DNA of 64,000 nt. It comes from Rhodococcus sp. G-MC3 (GTDB lineage: Bacteria > Actinomycetota > Actinomycetes > Mycobacteriales > Mycobacteriaceae). The position numbers and the translations under genes are program-made. The DNA lies in the NCBI RefSeq assembly GCF_030063335.1, contig NZ_JASISW010000002.1, positions 248,001-312,000 of the forward strand, read 5' to 3'. The first letter of the stretch is position 1; the number at the start of each line of letters is the position of its first letter. The notes under the pieces were generated by a model, which did not search any database, had not been told where the DNA came from, and saw only the letters and a list, made by a program, of their open reading frames with translations. Shown in pieces: positions 9,335-17,245 of the stretch.

Positions 9335-10719
9335 TGAACCCACTTGCCGTCGCGCGCGGCGACGATATCCCCAACGCCGTCACCATCGGCGACGTCTCGC
9401 TCTCCCGCGGCGACATTCTCGGCGCTGCGACGTCGGTTGCGGAGCGGGTGTCGCAAGCCGATCGGCTCGCCGTGCTGGCGACTCCGTCGGTCAAGACGGT
9501 TCTCGCTGTTGTCGGCTGTCTCATCGCCGGTGTGACGGTGGTGCCGATTCCTCCCGACGCCGGGCAGGTTGAGCGTGAGCACATCCTGCGCGACTCCGGT
9601 GCGCAGGCTTGGCTGGGCGAAGCGCCCGAGGACACCGCCGGACTGCAGGTTCTCCCGGTCCGGCAGCATGCGCGGTCCTGGCACAGTTACCCCGATCCGC
9701 ATCCGTCGTCGATCGCTTTCGTGCTGTACACCTCGGGAACGACAGGGCCGCCGAAGGGCGTGCTCATTTCTCGTGATGCCATCGCTGCGGGAATCGACGC
9801 GCTCGCTCAGGCGTGGCAGTGGACCTGGAAAGACACTCTGGTCCACGGTCTTCCGCTGTTTCACGTCCACGGGCTCATTCTCGGACTGCTCGGCCCGCTG
9901 CGCATCGGAAGCCCCGTGATCCACACCGTGAAACCGACGCCGGAGCGTTATGCCGCCGCTCGCGGAACACTGTATTTCGGTGTCCCGACGGTGTGGTCTC
10001 GCATCGCGGACGACGAAGAATCGGCCCGTGCCCTCAGCGGAGCACGGCTGCTGGTATCCGGTAGTGCAGCGCTGCCGGTTCCCGTGTTCGACAAGCTTCG
10101 CGAACTCACCGGGCAGGCACCGGTCGAGCGATACGGGATGAGCGAAACCCTCATTACCCTCAGTACCCGTGCCGACGGAGACCGCAGGCCGGGCTCGGTC
10201 GGAGTGCCCGTCGCGGGCGTCGAAACCCGGTTGTGCGGGGAGACCGGGGAAATCCTGCCGCACGACGGCGAGGCGATCGGGGCACTCCAGGTCCGCGGCC
10301 CCATGCTGTTCGACGGCTACCTGAACAATCCGGAAGCGACAGCGAAGTCGTTCACCGAGGACGGTTGGTTCGACACCGGTGACGTCGCATCGATCGAACC
10401 GGACGGCTTCCACTGGATCGTCGGTCGCGCCTCGACGGATCTGATCAAGACCGGTGGATACCGCGTCGGTGCAGGCGAGATCGAGACGGTGCTGCTCGGT
10501 CATTCATCGGTCGACGAAGTTGCCGTCGTCGGGATTGCGGACGACGACCTCGGGCAACGAATAGTGGCGTTCGTGGTCGGCACCGACATCGACGAGCAGG
10601 TCCTGATCGACCTGGTGGCCGGGGCGCTCTCGAACCACAAGCGCCCGCGGGAAGTTCGCGTCGTCGATTCTTTGCCGCGAAACGCAATGGGTAAGGTGCT
10701 GAAGAAACAGCTGGGCTAG
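9319..10719 (+). CDS. fadD36: Acyl-CoA synthetase FadD36
   Basis: A 466-aa adenylate-forming enzyme (ANL superfamily) that activates a carboxylic acid to acyl-AMP and then acyl-CoA. It shows the AMP-binding P-loop YTSGTTGPPKG (about residue 140), the ERYGMSETL motif, the A8-like DGFHWIVGRASTDLIKTGGY and the C-terminal lysine motif PRNAMGKVLKK. Its length is short for the family, matching mycobacterial FadD36 (Rv1193c). GTG 9319 (VLLRSLNPLAVAR) fits the FadD36 N-terminus; an upstream ATG at 9304 is less likely. The 5' end overlaps the divergent acidic protein if that starts at 9334. A methylmalonyl-type or short acyl substrate is possible but unproven. Confidence 0.88.
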   Translation: MLLRSLNPLAVARGDDIPNAVTIGDVSLSRGDILGAATSVAERVSQADRLAVLATPSVKTVLAVVGCLIAGVTVVPIPPDAGQVEREHILRDSGAQAWLGEAPEDTAGLQVLPVRQHARSWHSYPDPHPSSIAFVLYTSGTTGPPKGVLISRDAIAAGIDALAQAWQWTWKDTLVHGLPLFHVHGLILGLLGPLRIGSPVIHTVKPTPERYAAARGTLYFGVPTVWSRIADDEESARALSGARLLVSGSAALPVPVFDKLRELTGQAPVERYGMSETLITLSTRADGDRRPGSVGVPVAGVETRLCGETGEILPHDGEAIGALQVRGPMLFDGYLNNPEATAKSFTEDGWFDTGDVASIEPDGFHWIVGRASTDLIKTGGYRVGAGEIETVLLGHSSVDEVAVVGIADDDLGQRIVAFVVGTDIDEQVLIDLVAGALSNHKRPREVRVVDSLPRNAMGKVLKKQLG

Positions 10720-10750
10720 TTGGGTCGAGCGCTGAGTTGGTTCGGCCGGG

Positions 10751-11341
10751 CTACGCTTGACTGCCGAAACCGACTATCGCGGAATCCGATTCGACATCGA
10801 CGGTGTGCACTCGAACCTTTCCGGACTCGTTGCCGCCGACTGTTGTTGCGGTGTCGCCGTCGACTGCGACGACAATGTTGGTGTGCTGGCCGATCCAGCT
10901 GCTGTTGTCGTACAACACCACGTCGCCGACTTTCGGGGAATACCCCTTGGGCTCGAACCGGCCCTGCTGCTGGTAGTACTCGGTGAGCGTGTAGACACCA
11001 GGAATTCGCCAACTGCCAGAGTTCGGATTGCTGAGCGGCTGACCTGCCTCACGCATGATCCAGCTGACGAAGTTCGCGCACCAAGCCTCGTCGACCCCCT
11101 CGGAGTAGAAGGTCCCCGGGCGCTGCTTCTCGTGCTCGGCGCGCAACAGATCTACCACCTGCGCCTGGGACGGGGTCAACGATGCCGTGTCGACTTCGGG
11201 AAATGCTGTCGTGTCCCACGGGAAGTAGCGGCTGGGGGCGATCCAGAACACCGCGCCTGCCACCACGATCACCGCGGCGAGGATCCCTGCGATCCAGCGG
11301 CCGATGTGGCGGCGCGGACGGGTGGGGGACTCGATGCTCAT
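10751..11341 (-). CDS. Membrane-anchored CHAP/NlpC-like amidase-fold protein
   Basis: A 196-aa protein starting at ATG 11341. The N-terminus (MSIESPTRPRRHIGRW) precedes one hydrophobic helix at about residues 16-35, giving a membrane anchor or uncleaved signal. The exported domain has the CHAP-type cysteine C88 in DEAWCANFVSWIM and a histidine H153 in GQHTNIVVAVDG, the expected catalytic Cys/His pair of cysteine peptidases and amidases acting on peptidoglycan. It is convergent with fadD36 (31 bp between stops) and has a 51-bp palindromic element about 65 bp upstream of its start. The substrate is not known. Confidence 0.8.
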   Translation of the reverse strand: MSIESPTRPRRHIGRWIAGILAAVIVVAGAVFWIAPSRYFPWDTTAFPEVDTASLTPSQAQVVDLLRAEHEKQRPGTFYSEGVDEAWCANFVSWIMREAGQPLSNPNSGSWRIPGVYTLTEYYQQQGRFEPKGYSPKVGDVVLYDNSSWIGQHTNIVVAVDGDTATTVGGNESGKVRVHTVDVESDSAIVGFGSQA

Positions 11342-11405
11342 TCTTGAAATGTACCGGCTCGAATGTACCGGGTGGTTCGGTACGGTCCCCGGATCTCCCG
11401 ACCCG

Positions 11406-11456
11406 GCATGAATGGACCACCACAACGGCTGGACGGCTTCAATGGTCCATTCATGC
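11406..11456. repeat. 51-bp palindromic intergenic element, copy 1
   Basis: The arms GCATGAATGGACCA and TGGTCCATTCATGC are perfect 14-bp reverse complements around an imperfectly paired centre (CCACAACGGCTGGACGGCTTCAA). Two further copies of exactly the same length lie at 32958-33008 and 33023-33073. This copy lies in the 294-bp gap between the CHAP gene and osmC; nothing else distinct is seen in that gap. It may act as a structural or termination element or as a non-autonomous mobile repeat. Confidence 0.85.
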
Positions 11457-11635
11457 CGAAAGGCCGGTGCGACAGGCGAGGCTGCTACTGTCGGATGAGT
11501 GACCGCTACCCACGTGAGAGCCTCCGTGCTGATTCGGCGGCGCACCATCGATTATGGGTTCGTCTGCGCTTCTCGTTGTCGCCTTACCTGATCCAACCAA
11601 TCAGGCCAGGCTCATCAACGCAGGAAGGCACTTTC

Positions 11636-12148
11636 ATGTCTACAGCTGTATCCCATCTCGGATCGGTCATTTCGGGCACCAAGGACGCCGTCGACGCAGA
11701 CTCCAAGAACGCGCACGCAGTGTTCAGGGCCACCGCGACGGCACACGACGCGGTTGCCAGCACAATCGGCATCGGCAAGTTCAGTGTCGAGGTCGACGAG
11801 CCGCCGGCCCTCGGCGGCGAGAACACGGCACCCAACCCGGTCGAGTTCTACCTCGCCTCACTGTTGTCGTGCCAGGTCGTAACCTACCGTGTCTGGGCCG
11901 ACAAGCTCGGCATCGTCGTCGATGACATCAAGGCCAGGGCAGAGGGTGACCTCGACGTACGTGGCTTCTTCGGCTTCGACGAGAGCGTGCGCGCCGGGTT
12001 CGGTGAGGTTCGCGTCGTCGTGAAGGTGACAGGCCCGGAAACGCGTGAGAAGTACGTGGAGCTGCACGAGGCAGTCGATGCACACTGCCCGGTTCTGGAC
12101 CTCACCCGTAACCAGACCCCCGTCCACACAACCCTCGAAACGGACTGA
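11636..12148 (+). CDS. OsmC family protein
   Basis: A 170-aa protein of the OsmC/Ohr fold, thiol peroxidases and detoxification proteins. The OsmC core is visible: NPVEFYLASLLSCQVVTYRVWAD (about 72-94) holds the first conserved cysteine, and VDAHCPVLDLTRNQTPV near the C-terminus holds the second. The ATG at 11636 follows a good ribosome-binding site (GGAAGG). It is the first gene of a tight five-gene run (osmC, metY, CoA-binding, DUF1810, ribH2). Pairing with a sulfur-assimilation enzyme suggests a role with sulfur compounds or peroxides, which is inferred. Confidence 0.9.
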   Translation: MSTAVSHLGSVISGTKDAVDADSKNAHAVFRATATAHDAVASTIGIGKFSVEVDEPPALGGENTAPNPVEFYLASLLSCQVVTYRVWADKLGIVVDDIKARAEGDLDVRGFFGFDESVRAGFGEVRVVVKVTGPETREKYVELHEAVDAHCPVLDLTRNQTPVHTTLETD

Positions 12149-12151
12149 CGC

Positions 12152-13450
12152 GTGAGCGAGAGATCATTCGGCCTGCGTACTCGTGCGATCCACGCAGGTG
12201 CACGCCCCGACCCGTCGACCGGCTCGCGTGCCGTGCCGATCTATCAGACGGCCGGGTACGTGTTCGAGAACTCAGCGGATGCGGGTGATCTCTTCGCTCT
12301 GCAGAAGTACGGAAATGTGTACAGCCGCATCGCCAATCCCACGGTCGCTGCCCTGGAGGAACGCATTGCGAGCCTCGAGGGCGGCATCGGGGCCGTGGCA
12401 TTCGCGAGCGGTCTCGCGGCAGAATTCGCGGTGTTCGCAGCGTTGGCCGGTAGCGGCGACCACATCGTCGCCGCCGCCGGTCTGTACGGCGGAACCGTCA
12501 CACAGTTGGATGTGACCCTGCGGCGGTTCGGCGTCGAGACATCCTTCGTCGGCGGCACCGACCCGGCGGACTACGCCGCGGCGGTAACGGACCGGACCAA
12601 GCTGATTTATGTCGAGGTCATCGGCAACCCGTCGGGTGAGATCGCAGACCTGGAGGGTCTTGCAAAGGTCGCCCACGACAACGGGATTCCGTTGGTGGTC
12701 GACGCGACAATGGCGACGCCGTGGCTGTGTAGGCCGATCGAGTTCGGCGCCGACATCGTGGTTCACTCGGCGACGAAGTTTCTCGGTGGTCACGGTTCGA
12801 CGCTCGGGGGCGTGGTCGTGGAGTCCGGCCGATTCGATTGGGGCTCCGGCAAGTTCCCTCAGATGACCGATCCGGTGCCGTCGTACGGAGGTTTGTCGTG
12901 GTGGGGCAATTTCGGTGAGTACGGATTCCTCACCAAGCTGCGCAGCGAGCAGCTACGTGATATCGGTGGTTCGCTTCCAGCGCAGTCGGCGTTCACGCTG
13001 ATTCAGGGCGTCGAGACGCTGCCGCAGCGAATGGACGCCCATGCGGCCAATGCTCAGGTCGTCGCAGAATGGCTGGAGGCGGACTCGCGTATCGAGTACG
13101 TCAAATGGGCTGGTCTGCAGGACCATCCGCACTTTCATCGAGCGAAACACTACCTTCCTGCTGGTCCGGGCGCGGTGTTCGCATTTGGAATCGACGGTGG
13201 CCGGGAGGCAGGTCAGAAGTTCGTCGAAAGCGTGCAGATCGCCAGTCACGTCGCGAATATCGGTGATGTGCGCACGCTGGTCATCCACCCGGGAAGCACC
13301 ACTCACCGTCAGCTCACCGACGAGCAACTGCACGGCGCAGGAGTGGGGCCGGAACTGGTCCGTATCAGCGTCGGTCTCGAAGACGTCGAGGACATCTTGT
13401 GGGATCTCGATCAGGCACTTCGCGCGGCGACAGGACGGGAGCGATCATGA
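12152..13450 (+). CDS. metY: O-acetylhomoserine sulfhydrylase (MetY-type Cys/Met metabolism PLP enzyme)
   Basis: A 432-aa PLP enzyme that makes homocysteine from O-acetylhomoserine and sulfide, or a relative using other thiols. Features are YSRIANPTVAALEERIA (about 57-73), the ATMATPWLCRP motif and the PLP lysine K209 in HSATKFLGGHGS. The length of about 430 aa is typical of MetY rather than the shorter MetB/MetC/MetZ. GTG 12152 lies 3 bp after osmC, and the stop overlaps the next ATG (ATGA), so coupling in one operon is clear. The absence of a MetX acetyltransferase here means that substrate supply lies elsewhere. Confidence 0.92.
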   Translation: MSERSFGLRTRAIHAGARPDPSTGSRAVPIYQTAGYVFENSADAGDLFALQKYGNVYSRIANPTVAALEERIASLEGGIGAVAFASGLAAEFAVFAALAGSGDHIVAAAGLYGGTVTQLDVTLRRFGVETSFVGGTDPADYAAAVTDRTKLIYVEVIGNPSGEIADLEGLAKVAHDNGIPLVVDATMATPWLCRPIEFGADIVVHSATKFLGGHGSTLGGVVVESGRFDWGSGKFPQMTDPVPSYGGLSWWGNFGEYGFLTKLRSEQLRDIGGSLPAQSAFTLIQGVETLPQRMDAHAANAQVVAEWLEADSRIEYVKWAGLQDHPHFHRAKHYLPAGPGAVFAFGIDGGREAGQKFVESVQIASHVANIGDVRTLVIHPGSTTHRQLTDEQLHGAGVGPELVRISVGLEDVEDILWDLDQALRAATGRERS

Positions 13451-13929
13451 GCGAACGTACATGGCAGGGTCCTTCGGCTCCGGAGCGGCTGAAGATCCTC
13501 CGTGCCACCAAGTCCGTGGCGATTGTCGGCGCGTCCAAGAACCCCTCGCGGGCAAGCTATTTCGTCAACAAGTACCTTTCGTCGACGAGTGATTATCGGA
13601 TTTTCCTGGTCAACCCGACGGTCAGTGAGATCGAGGGAACCACCGTGTACCCGACGCTCGCAGCTCTGCCGGAGGCGCCGGACCTGGTGGACGTCTTCCG
13701 GAAGTACGACGATCTCCCCGCGGTGCTCGAAGAGGTGATCGCGGCCGAGGCGAAAACGATCTGGCTGCAGCTCGGGCTCTGGCACGAGCAGGTGGCGCAC
13801 GATGCCGAGGCCGCGGGACTGAACGTCGTCATGGACAGGTGTCTCAAGATCGAGCACGCGCGGTTCCACGGCGGGCTTCACCTCGCTGGGTTCGATACGG
13901 GTGTCATCGACTCCCGACGGACGCGCTGA
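13447..13929 (+). CDS. CoA-binding (YccU-like) Rossmann protein
   Basis: A 160-aa protein with a CoA-binding Rossmann domain like that at the N-terminus of succinyl-CoA synthetase alpha. It shows SVAIVGASKNPSRASYFVNKYL near residue 19, VDVFRKYDDLPAVLEEVI, and IWLQLGLWHEQVAHDAEAAGL followed by VVMDRCLKIEH. It matches the single-domain YccU family, whose function is unsettled. The ATG overlaps the metY stop (ATGA), and the DUF1810 gene follows after 1 bp. Genes of this family often accompany metY-type enzymes in actinobacteria as far as I recall, suggesting a sulfur/CoA link. Confidence 0.88.
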   Translation: MSERTWQGPSAPERLKILRATKSVAIVGASKNPSRASYFVNKYLSSTSDYRIFLVNPTVSEIEGTTVYPTLAALPEAPDLVDVFRKYDDLPAVLEEVIAAEAKTIWLQLGLWHEQVAHDAEAAGLNVVMDRCLKIEHARFHGGLHLAGFDTGVIDSRRTR

Positions 13930-13930
13930 C

Positions 13931-14350
13931 GTGCCCGACTACGATCTGCAGCGATTCGTCGACGCGCAGGATGCCGTGTGGCCCGCTGTGCGGAAAGAGT
14001 TGAAAGCCGGGCAGAAGCAGACTCATTGGATGTGGTTCGTGTTTCCGCAGCTGTCCGGTCTCGGCCTCAGCGCCACCGCCCAGCATTACGGGATCGCGGA
14101 CCTCACCGAGGCGAAACTATATCTTTCGCACGAGGTTCTCGGACCGCGACTGCAGCAGGCCGCGAACCTGGTGGACAAGATCGAGGGGAAGACGGTCAGC
14201 GAGATTTTCGGGTATCCCGACGATCTGAAATTGCACTCGTCGATGACGCTCTTCGCGGAGGCAGGACCCGGCATCGCGGTGTTCGGCAGGGTTCTGAACA
14301 AATACTTCGGCGCAGTGCCGGACGAAAGAACTCTCGACCTATTGGAATGA
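13931..14350 (+). CDS. DUF1810 family protein
   Basis: A 139-aa soluble protein matching the DUF1810 pattern: an N-terminal YDLQRFVDAQ, the invariant HWMWFVFPQLSGLG (about residues 34-47), then HYGIADLTEAKLYL and LKLHSSMTLFA. The biochemical function is unknown. GTG 13931 is the sensible start, one base after the preceding stop; the longer in-frame version would overlap the previous gene by 29 bp. It lies fourth in the osmC-metY-ribH2 operon, which is the only functional hint. Confidence 0.87.
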   Translation: MPDYDLQRFVDAQDAVWPAVRKELKAGQKQTHWMWFVFPQLSGLGLSATAQHYGIADLTEAKLYLSHEVLGPRLQQAANLVDKIEGKTVSEIFGYPDDLKLHSSMTLFAEAGPGIAVFGRVLNKYFGAVPDERTLDLLE

Positions 14351-14363
14351 CTAAAGTCAAGGA

Positions 14364-14831
14364 ATGACCAACGCCATGCCCGAAACTGTTGTTACTCGAA
14401 CCCCTGCCTCTGGAACAGTTGCCTTCATCCAAGCTACTTGGCACAGCGACCTCGTCGATCGCGCCCGTCAGGGATTTGTCGCAGAATTCGACGGTGATGT
14501 CGACGTGTACGAGGTACCGGGTGCATTCGAGATACCGCTGCATGCGCAGCGTCTCGCGCGCACCGGCCGGTACTCGGCGATCGTCGCCGCAGCACTCGTG
14601 GTCGACGGCGGAATCTACCGTCACGAGTTCGTGGAGACTGCGGTTATCGACGGACTCATGCGAGTTCAGCTCGATACCGATGTGCCGGTGTTCTCCGTCG
14701 TCCTGACGCCGCACCACTTCCACGAGCACGCCGACCACAACGAGTTCTTCTCGTCCCACCTGGAGAAGAAGGGCACCGAGGCCGCGCGAGCCGTCGCCCG
14801 CACCCTGGAGTCCCTCGCAAAGATCGGCTAG
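14364..14831 (+). CDS. ribH2: Type II lumazine synthase (RibH2-like)
   Basis: A 155-aa 6,7-dimethyl-8-ribityllumazine synthase, which condenses the ribityl-aminouracil with dihydroxybutanone phosphate in riboflavin synthesis. It resembles the decameric type II enzymes of Brucella and Mesorhizobium: FIQATWHSDLVDRAR with Trp26, VYEVPGAFEIPLHA, VVDGGIYRHEFV, and the histidine cluster TPHHFHEH (H117/H118). No other riboflavin gene is nearby, so it is an orphan copy at the end of a sulfur/stress operon. Its stop codon and that of the convergent GAF/PAS gene share the palindrome CTAG. Confidence 0.9.
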   Translation: MTNAMPETVVTRTPASGTVAFIQATWHSDLVDRARQGFVAEFDGDVDVYEVPGAFEIPLHAQRLARTGRYSAIVAAALVVDGGIYRHEFVETAVIDGLMRVQLDTDVPVFSVVLTPHHFHEHADHNEFFSSHLEKKGTEAARAVARTLESLAKIG

Positions 14832-15862
14832 TCGCGGTACATGTCGACCACGGCGAGATACCGACCGAGGTCTCCCGGATAGGACGAGATGCGCATGCGC
14901 GTCGGCGCCCAACCGCCTGGCTCTTCGCGAGACCTTGTTCGCACGGCGATCTCTTCGTGGTCGTTACCCACCACATCGTGGTCGTTGCCTCTGTGGAGTC
15001 GTTGGTGCGCTGCCGCGATGAGAGGTCGGTCGTCGGGGTGGAACACGTCCTCCCCGGAGGAGACGTCGCGCCACTGCACCCACGGCGGTGTCGTGTCGCA
15101 GAGCCACATCGCCAGATACCCGCGGGCCGGGACCAGCAGCGCCGGGTAGATGCCGAGGGCCTCCATTCCCCGCTGCCGTGCGAGGACATCGAGGATCGGC
15201 TTGTCCGGCTCGATGGTGTCGGTGACGTCGTGCCAGAGAACCCGAACACCGATCTCACCCGGATCGAGGCACGCGCGAGCATGGCAGTGCCACCGCATGA
15301 TTCGGCCGTCGGCGTGCAGGACGCTGAACGAGCCTTCCCAAAAACCACCCTCGGCGGGGGCCAGGCACAGGGCGAACAATCCCGCTGTGTCATCGAACCG
15401 AATGGATTTCGCGTAGTACTCGGCGGGAGTTCGCTCCGGAACGTGTGCGACCGGTTCGACTCCCGACATCATCGAGGCCTCCAGCGTCTGCGCAATGACA
15501 CCCTTCTCCAACAGCCAACTCACTGCTGAGACCGTGCGCGGGAAGCCAGGATCGAGATCTGCCTGGCCGATCCACAGTTGTAGAGCATGGGTTGCCCCCG
15601 TCGGCCCGACTACCGGGTGCGCGAGGAGTCTGATCGGCGTCGTCCCGTTGCGGCGCCGAATGTCGACGACTTCCTCGTAGCGCGTGGCAGCGTCGTAGGC
15701 GCGCTGCAAAAAAGCATCGACCACGATCTTCGAGTCCGGCGAGAGTCGCTGAACGGACAGAGATTCGTCGAGGCTTCTGGGACTTCCGCCCTTGGCGACG
15801 ATATTCATCTCGCCCGGTACCAGTGTCTCGATCAAAACCCACTCCGGCTGCGAGGCGCTCAT
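14828..15862 (-). CDS. GAF/PAS-like (DUF5593-type) putative sensor protein
   Basis: A 344-aa soluble protein starting at ATG 15862 (MSASQPEWVLIETL). The N-terminal half resembles a GAF-like module (WVLIETLVPGEMNIVAKGG, then VQLWIGQ-type strands). The C-terminal part has PAS-like features, including WVQWRDVSSGEDVFHPDDRP, the HPDDR motif being typical of PAS domains. No HTH, kinase or GGDEF output is visible. I believe related rhodococcal and mycobacterial proteins are filed as DUF5593, but that is from memory. Its start overlaps the stop of the P450 remnant (ATGA), so it once formed a coupled pair with a cytochrome P450 and may have sensed or responded to the same substrate. Confidence 0.6.
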   Translation of the reverse strand: MSASQPEWVLIETLVPGEMNIVAKGGSPRSLDESLSVQRLSPDSKIVVDAFLQRAYDAATRYEEVVDIRRRNGTTPIRLLAHPVVGPTGATHALQLWIGQADLDPGFPRTVSAVSWLLEKGVIAQTLEASMMSGVEPVAHVPERTPAEYYAKSIRFDDTAGLFALCLAPAEGGFWEGSFSVLHADGRIMRWHCHARACLDPGEIGVRVLWHDVTDTIEPDKPILDVLARQRGMEALGIYPALLVPARGYLAMWLCDTTPPWVQWRDVSSGEDVFHPDDRPLIAAAHQRLHRGNDHDVVGNDHEEIAVRTRSREEPGGWAPTRMRISSYPGDLGRYLAVVDMYRD

Positions 15863-16179
15863 CGCCGCTGCACCTTCATCCGCGTGTTCTGCGGTTTCAG
15901 TGTCAATGACTCCTGGATATCCAGTCGGTAGCCATCCTCGAGTTCGAATTCGAACGCGCGCATCAACTCTGCAAGAGTCGACACCGATTCGTGCAACGCG
16001 AATTGGCGTCCGATGCACCTCCATACACCCGTGCCGGACGCGAGGGAGATGTCCTTGCGGGCCTTTCGGAAGCAGGTGGGCGCCGACGGCCACGGCCGCA
16101 AGTTCTCGTCGATGACGTCGCCGAACACCGGTAACCGAAAGCGGGGAGTCGGTATGTTCACATGTTTATCATGCCTCAT
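15859..16179 (-). pseudogene. Internally deleted remnant of a CYP102-like cytochrome P450
   Basis: An open frame of 106 codons. The first 30 residues look like a P450 N-terminus (IPTPRFRLPVFGDVIDEN) and the last 60 or so like the C-terminus of a CYP102/BM3-type enzyme (CIGRQFALHES, then GYRLDIQESLTLKP). Everything between, about 350 residues in a normal P450, is missing, apparently by an in-frame deletion. The heme-ligand Cys55 is kept, but in the FxxGxRxCxG signature the Phe is Ser48 and the Arg is Trp53. It cannot form an active P450. The frame is still open and its stop overlaps the next start, so it may persist because it maintains translation of the downstream gene. Confidence 0.8.
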
Positions 16180-16215
16180 GACATTGAGGTTCGACCGACT
16201 CCCGGCCAGGTGGGG

Positions 16216-17169
16216 TCAGTCGTTCGCGTGCAATGCGGCGTTCAACTCGACGCCCGTGCCCTTCCACGGCACGACCTCGACGGCACCCGATACGGAGTTA
16301 CGACGGAACAGCAGGTTGCTGTTTCCGCTGAGGGTGGCGGCCTTGACGACAGTGCCGTCGGGGCCGCTGACCTTGGTACCTGCGGTGATGTAGAGGCCGG
16401 CCTCGACGACGCAGTCGTCGCCGAGAGAGATGCCGAGGCCGGAGTTGGCGCCGAGCAGGCAGCTCTTACCGACGGAGATGACGTTCTTGCCGCCGCCGGA
16501 CAGAGTGCCCATGATCGATGCTCCGCCGCCGACGTCGGATCCGTCACCGACGACGACACCGGCGGAGATCCGCCCCTCGACCATCGAGTTGCCGAGGGTT
16601 CCGGCGTTGAAATTGACGAATCCCTCGTGCATGACCGTAGTTCCGCTGGCCAGGTGCGCACCCAGGCGGACACGGTCGGCGTCGGCAATGCGAACACCGG
16701 AAGGCACGACGTAGTCGACCAGGCGAGGAAACTTGTCGATGCTGGAGACGGTGACCTGTCCGCGTGCGCGGAGGCGGGCGCGGACGGTCTCGAATCCCTC
16801 GACCGCAGCGGGTCCGAAGTTGGTCCAGACCACATTGGCGAGGAAGCCGAACTGGCCGTCCAGATTCAGGCCGTGCGGCTGGATCAGGCGGTGGGACAGC
16901 AGATGCAGGCGAAGGTAGACGTCATGGGCGTCGGTCGGGGCGTCGTCGAGGGACGCGATGGTGGTGCGCACCGCGACGACGTCGACCCCACGGGCTTCGT
17001 CCGGTCCGATCAGCTCGGCGAACTCGGTCGGGATGTCCGAACCGCTCAGCCGTACGGTGCCGCTTTCGGCGTATTCACCGAGCTCGGGGCTCGGGTACCA
17101 GGTGTCGAGAACGACACCGCCGGTGGTGATGTTGGCAATTCCAATTGCAGATGCTCCCTGTGCGCTCAC
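16216..17169 (-). CDS. dapD: 2,3,4,5-tetrahydropyridine-2,6-dicarboxylate N-succinyltransferase DapD
   Basis: A 317-aa enzyme that transfers succinyl from succinyl-CoA to tetrahydrodipicolinate in the DAP/lysine pathway. The N-terminal helical domain is followed by a left-handed beta-helix with hexapeptide repeats: [38 protein letters not shown] and [13 protein letters not shown]. The family motif [16 protein letters not shown] is present, and the sequence follows M. tuberculosis DapD closely throughout. GTG 17169 is taken as the start; the frame is open further upstream, but that part has no family likeness. It is nearly opposite dapE, with the secreted propeller gene between them. Confidence 0.96.
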   Translation of the reverse strand: MSAQGASAIGIANITTGGVVLDTWYPSPELGEYAESGTVRLSGSDIPTEFAELIGPDEARGVDVVAVRTTIASLDDAPTDAHDVYLRLHLLSHRLIQPHGLNLDGQFGFLANVVWTNFGPAAVEGFETVRARLRARGQVTVSSIDKFPRLVDYVVPSGVRIADADRVRLGAHLASGTTVMHEGFVNFNAGTLGNSMVEGRISAGVVVGDGSDVGGGASIMGTLSGGGKNVISVGKSCLLGANSGLGISLGDDCVVEAGLYITAGTKVSGPDGTVVKAATLSGNSNLLFRRNSVSGAVEVVPWKGTGVELNAALHAND

Positions 17170-17245
17170 AGGAAACGAGAATACGGGGTTGGGGTGTAGA
17201 CATGAGGGAGGTAGTGGGGAACCTAATCGATCCGGGGGATCAGCT

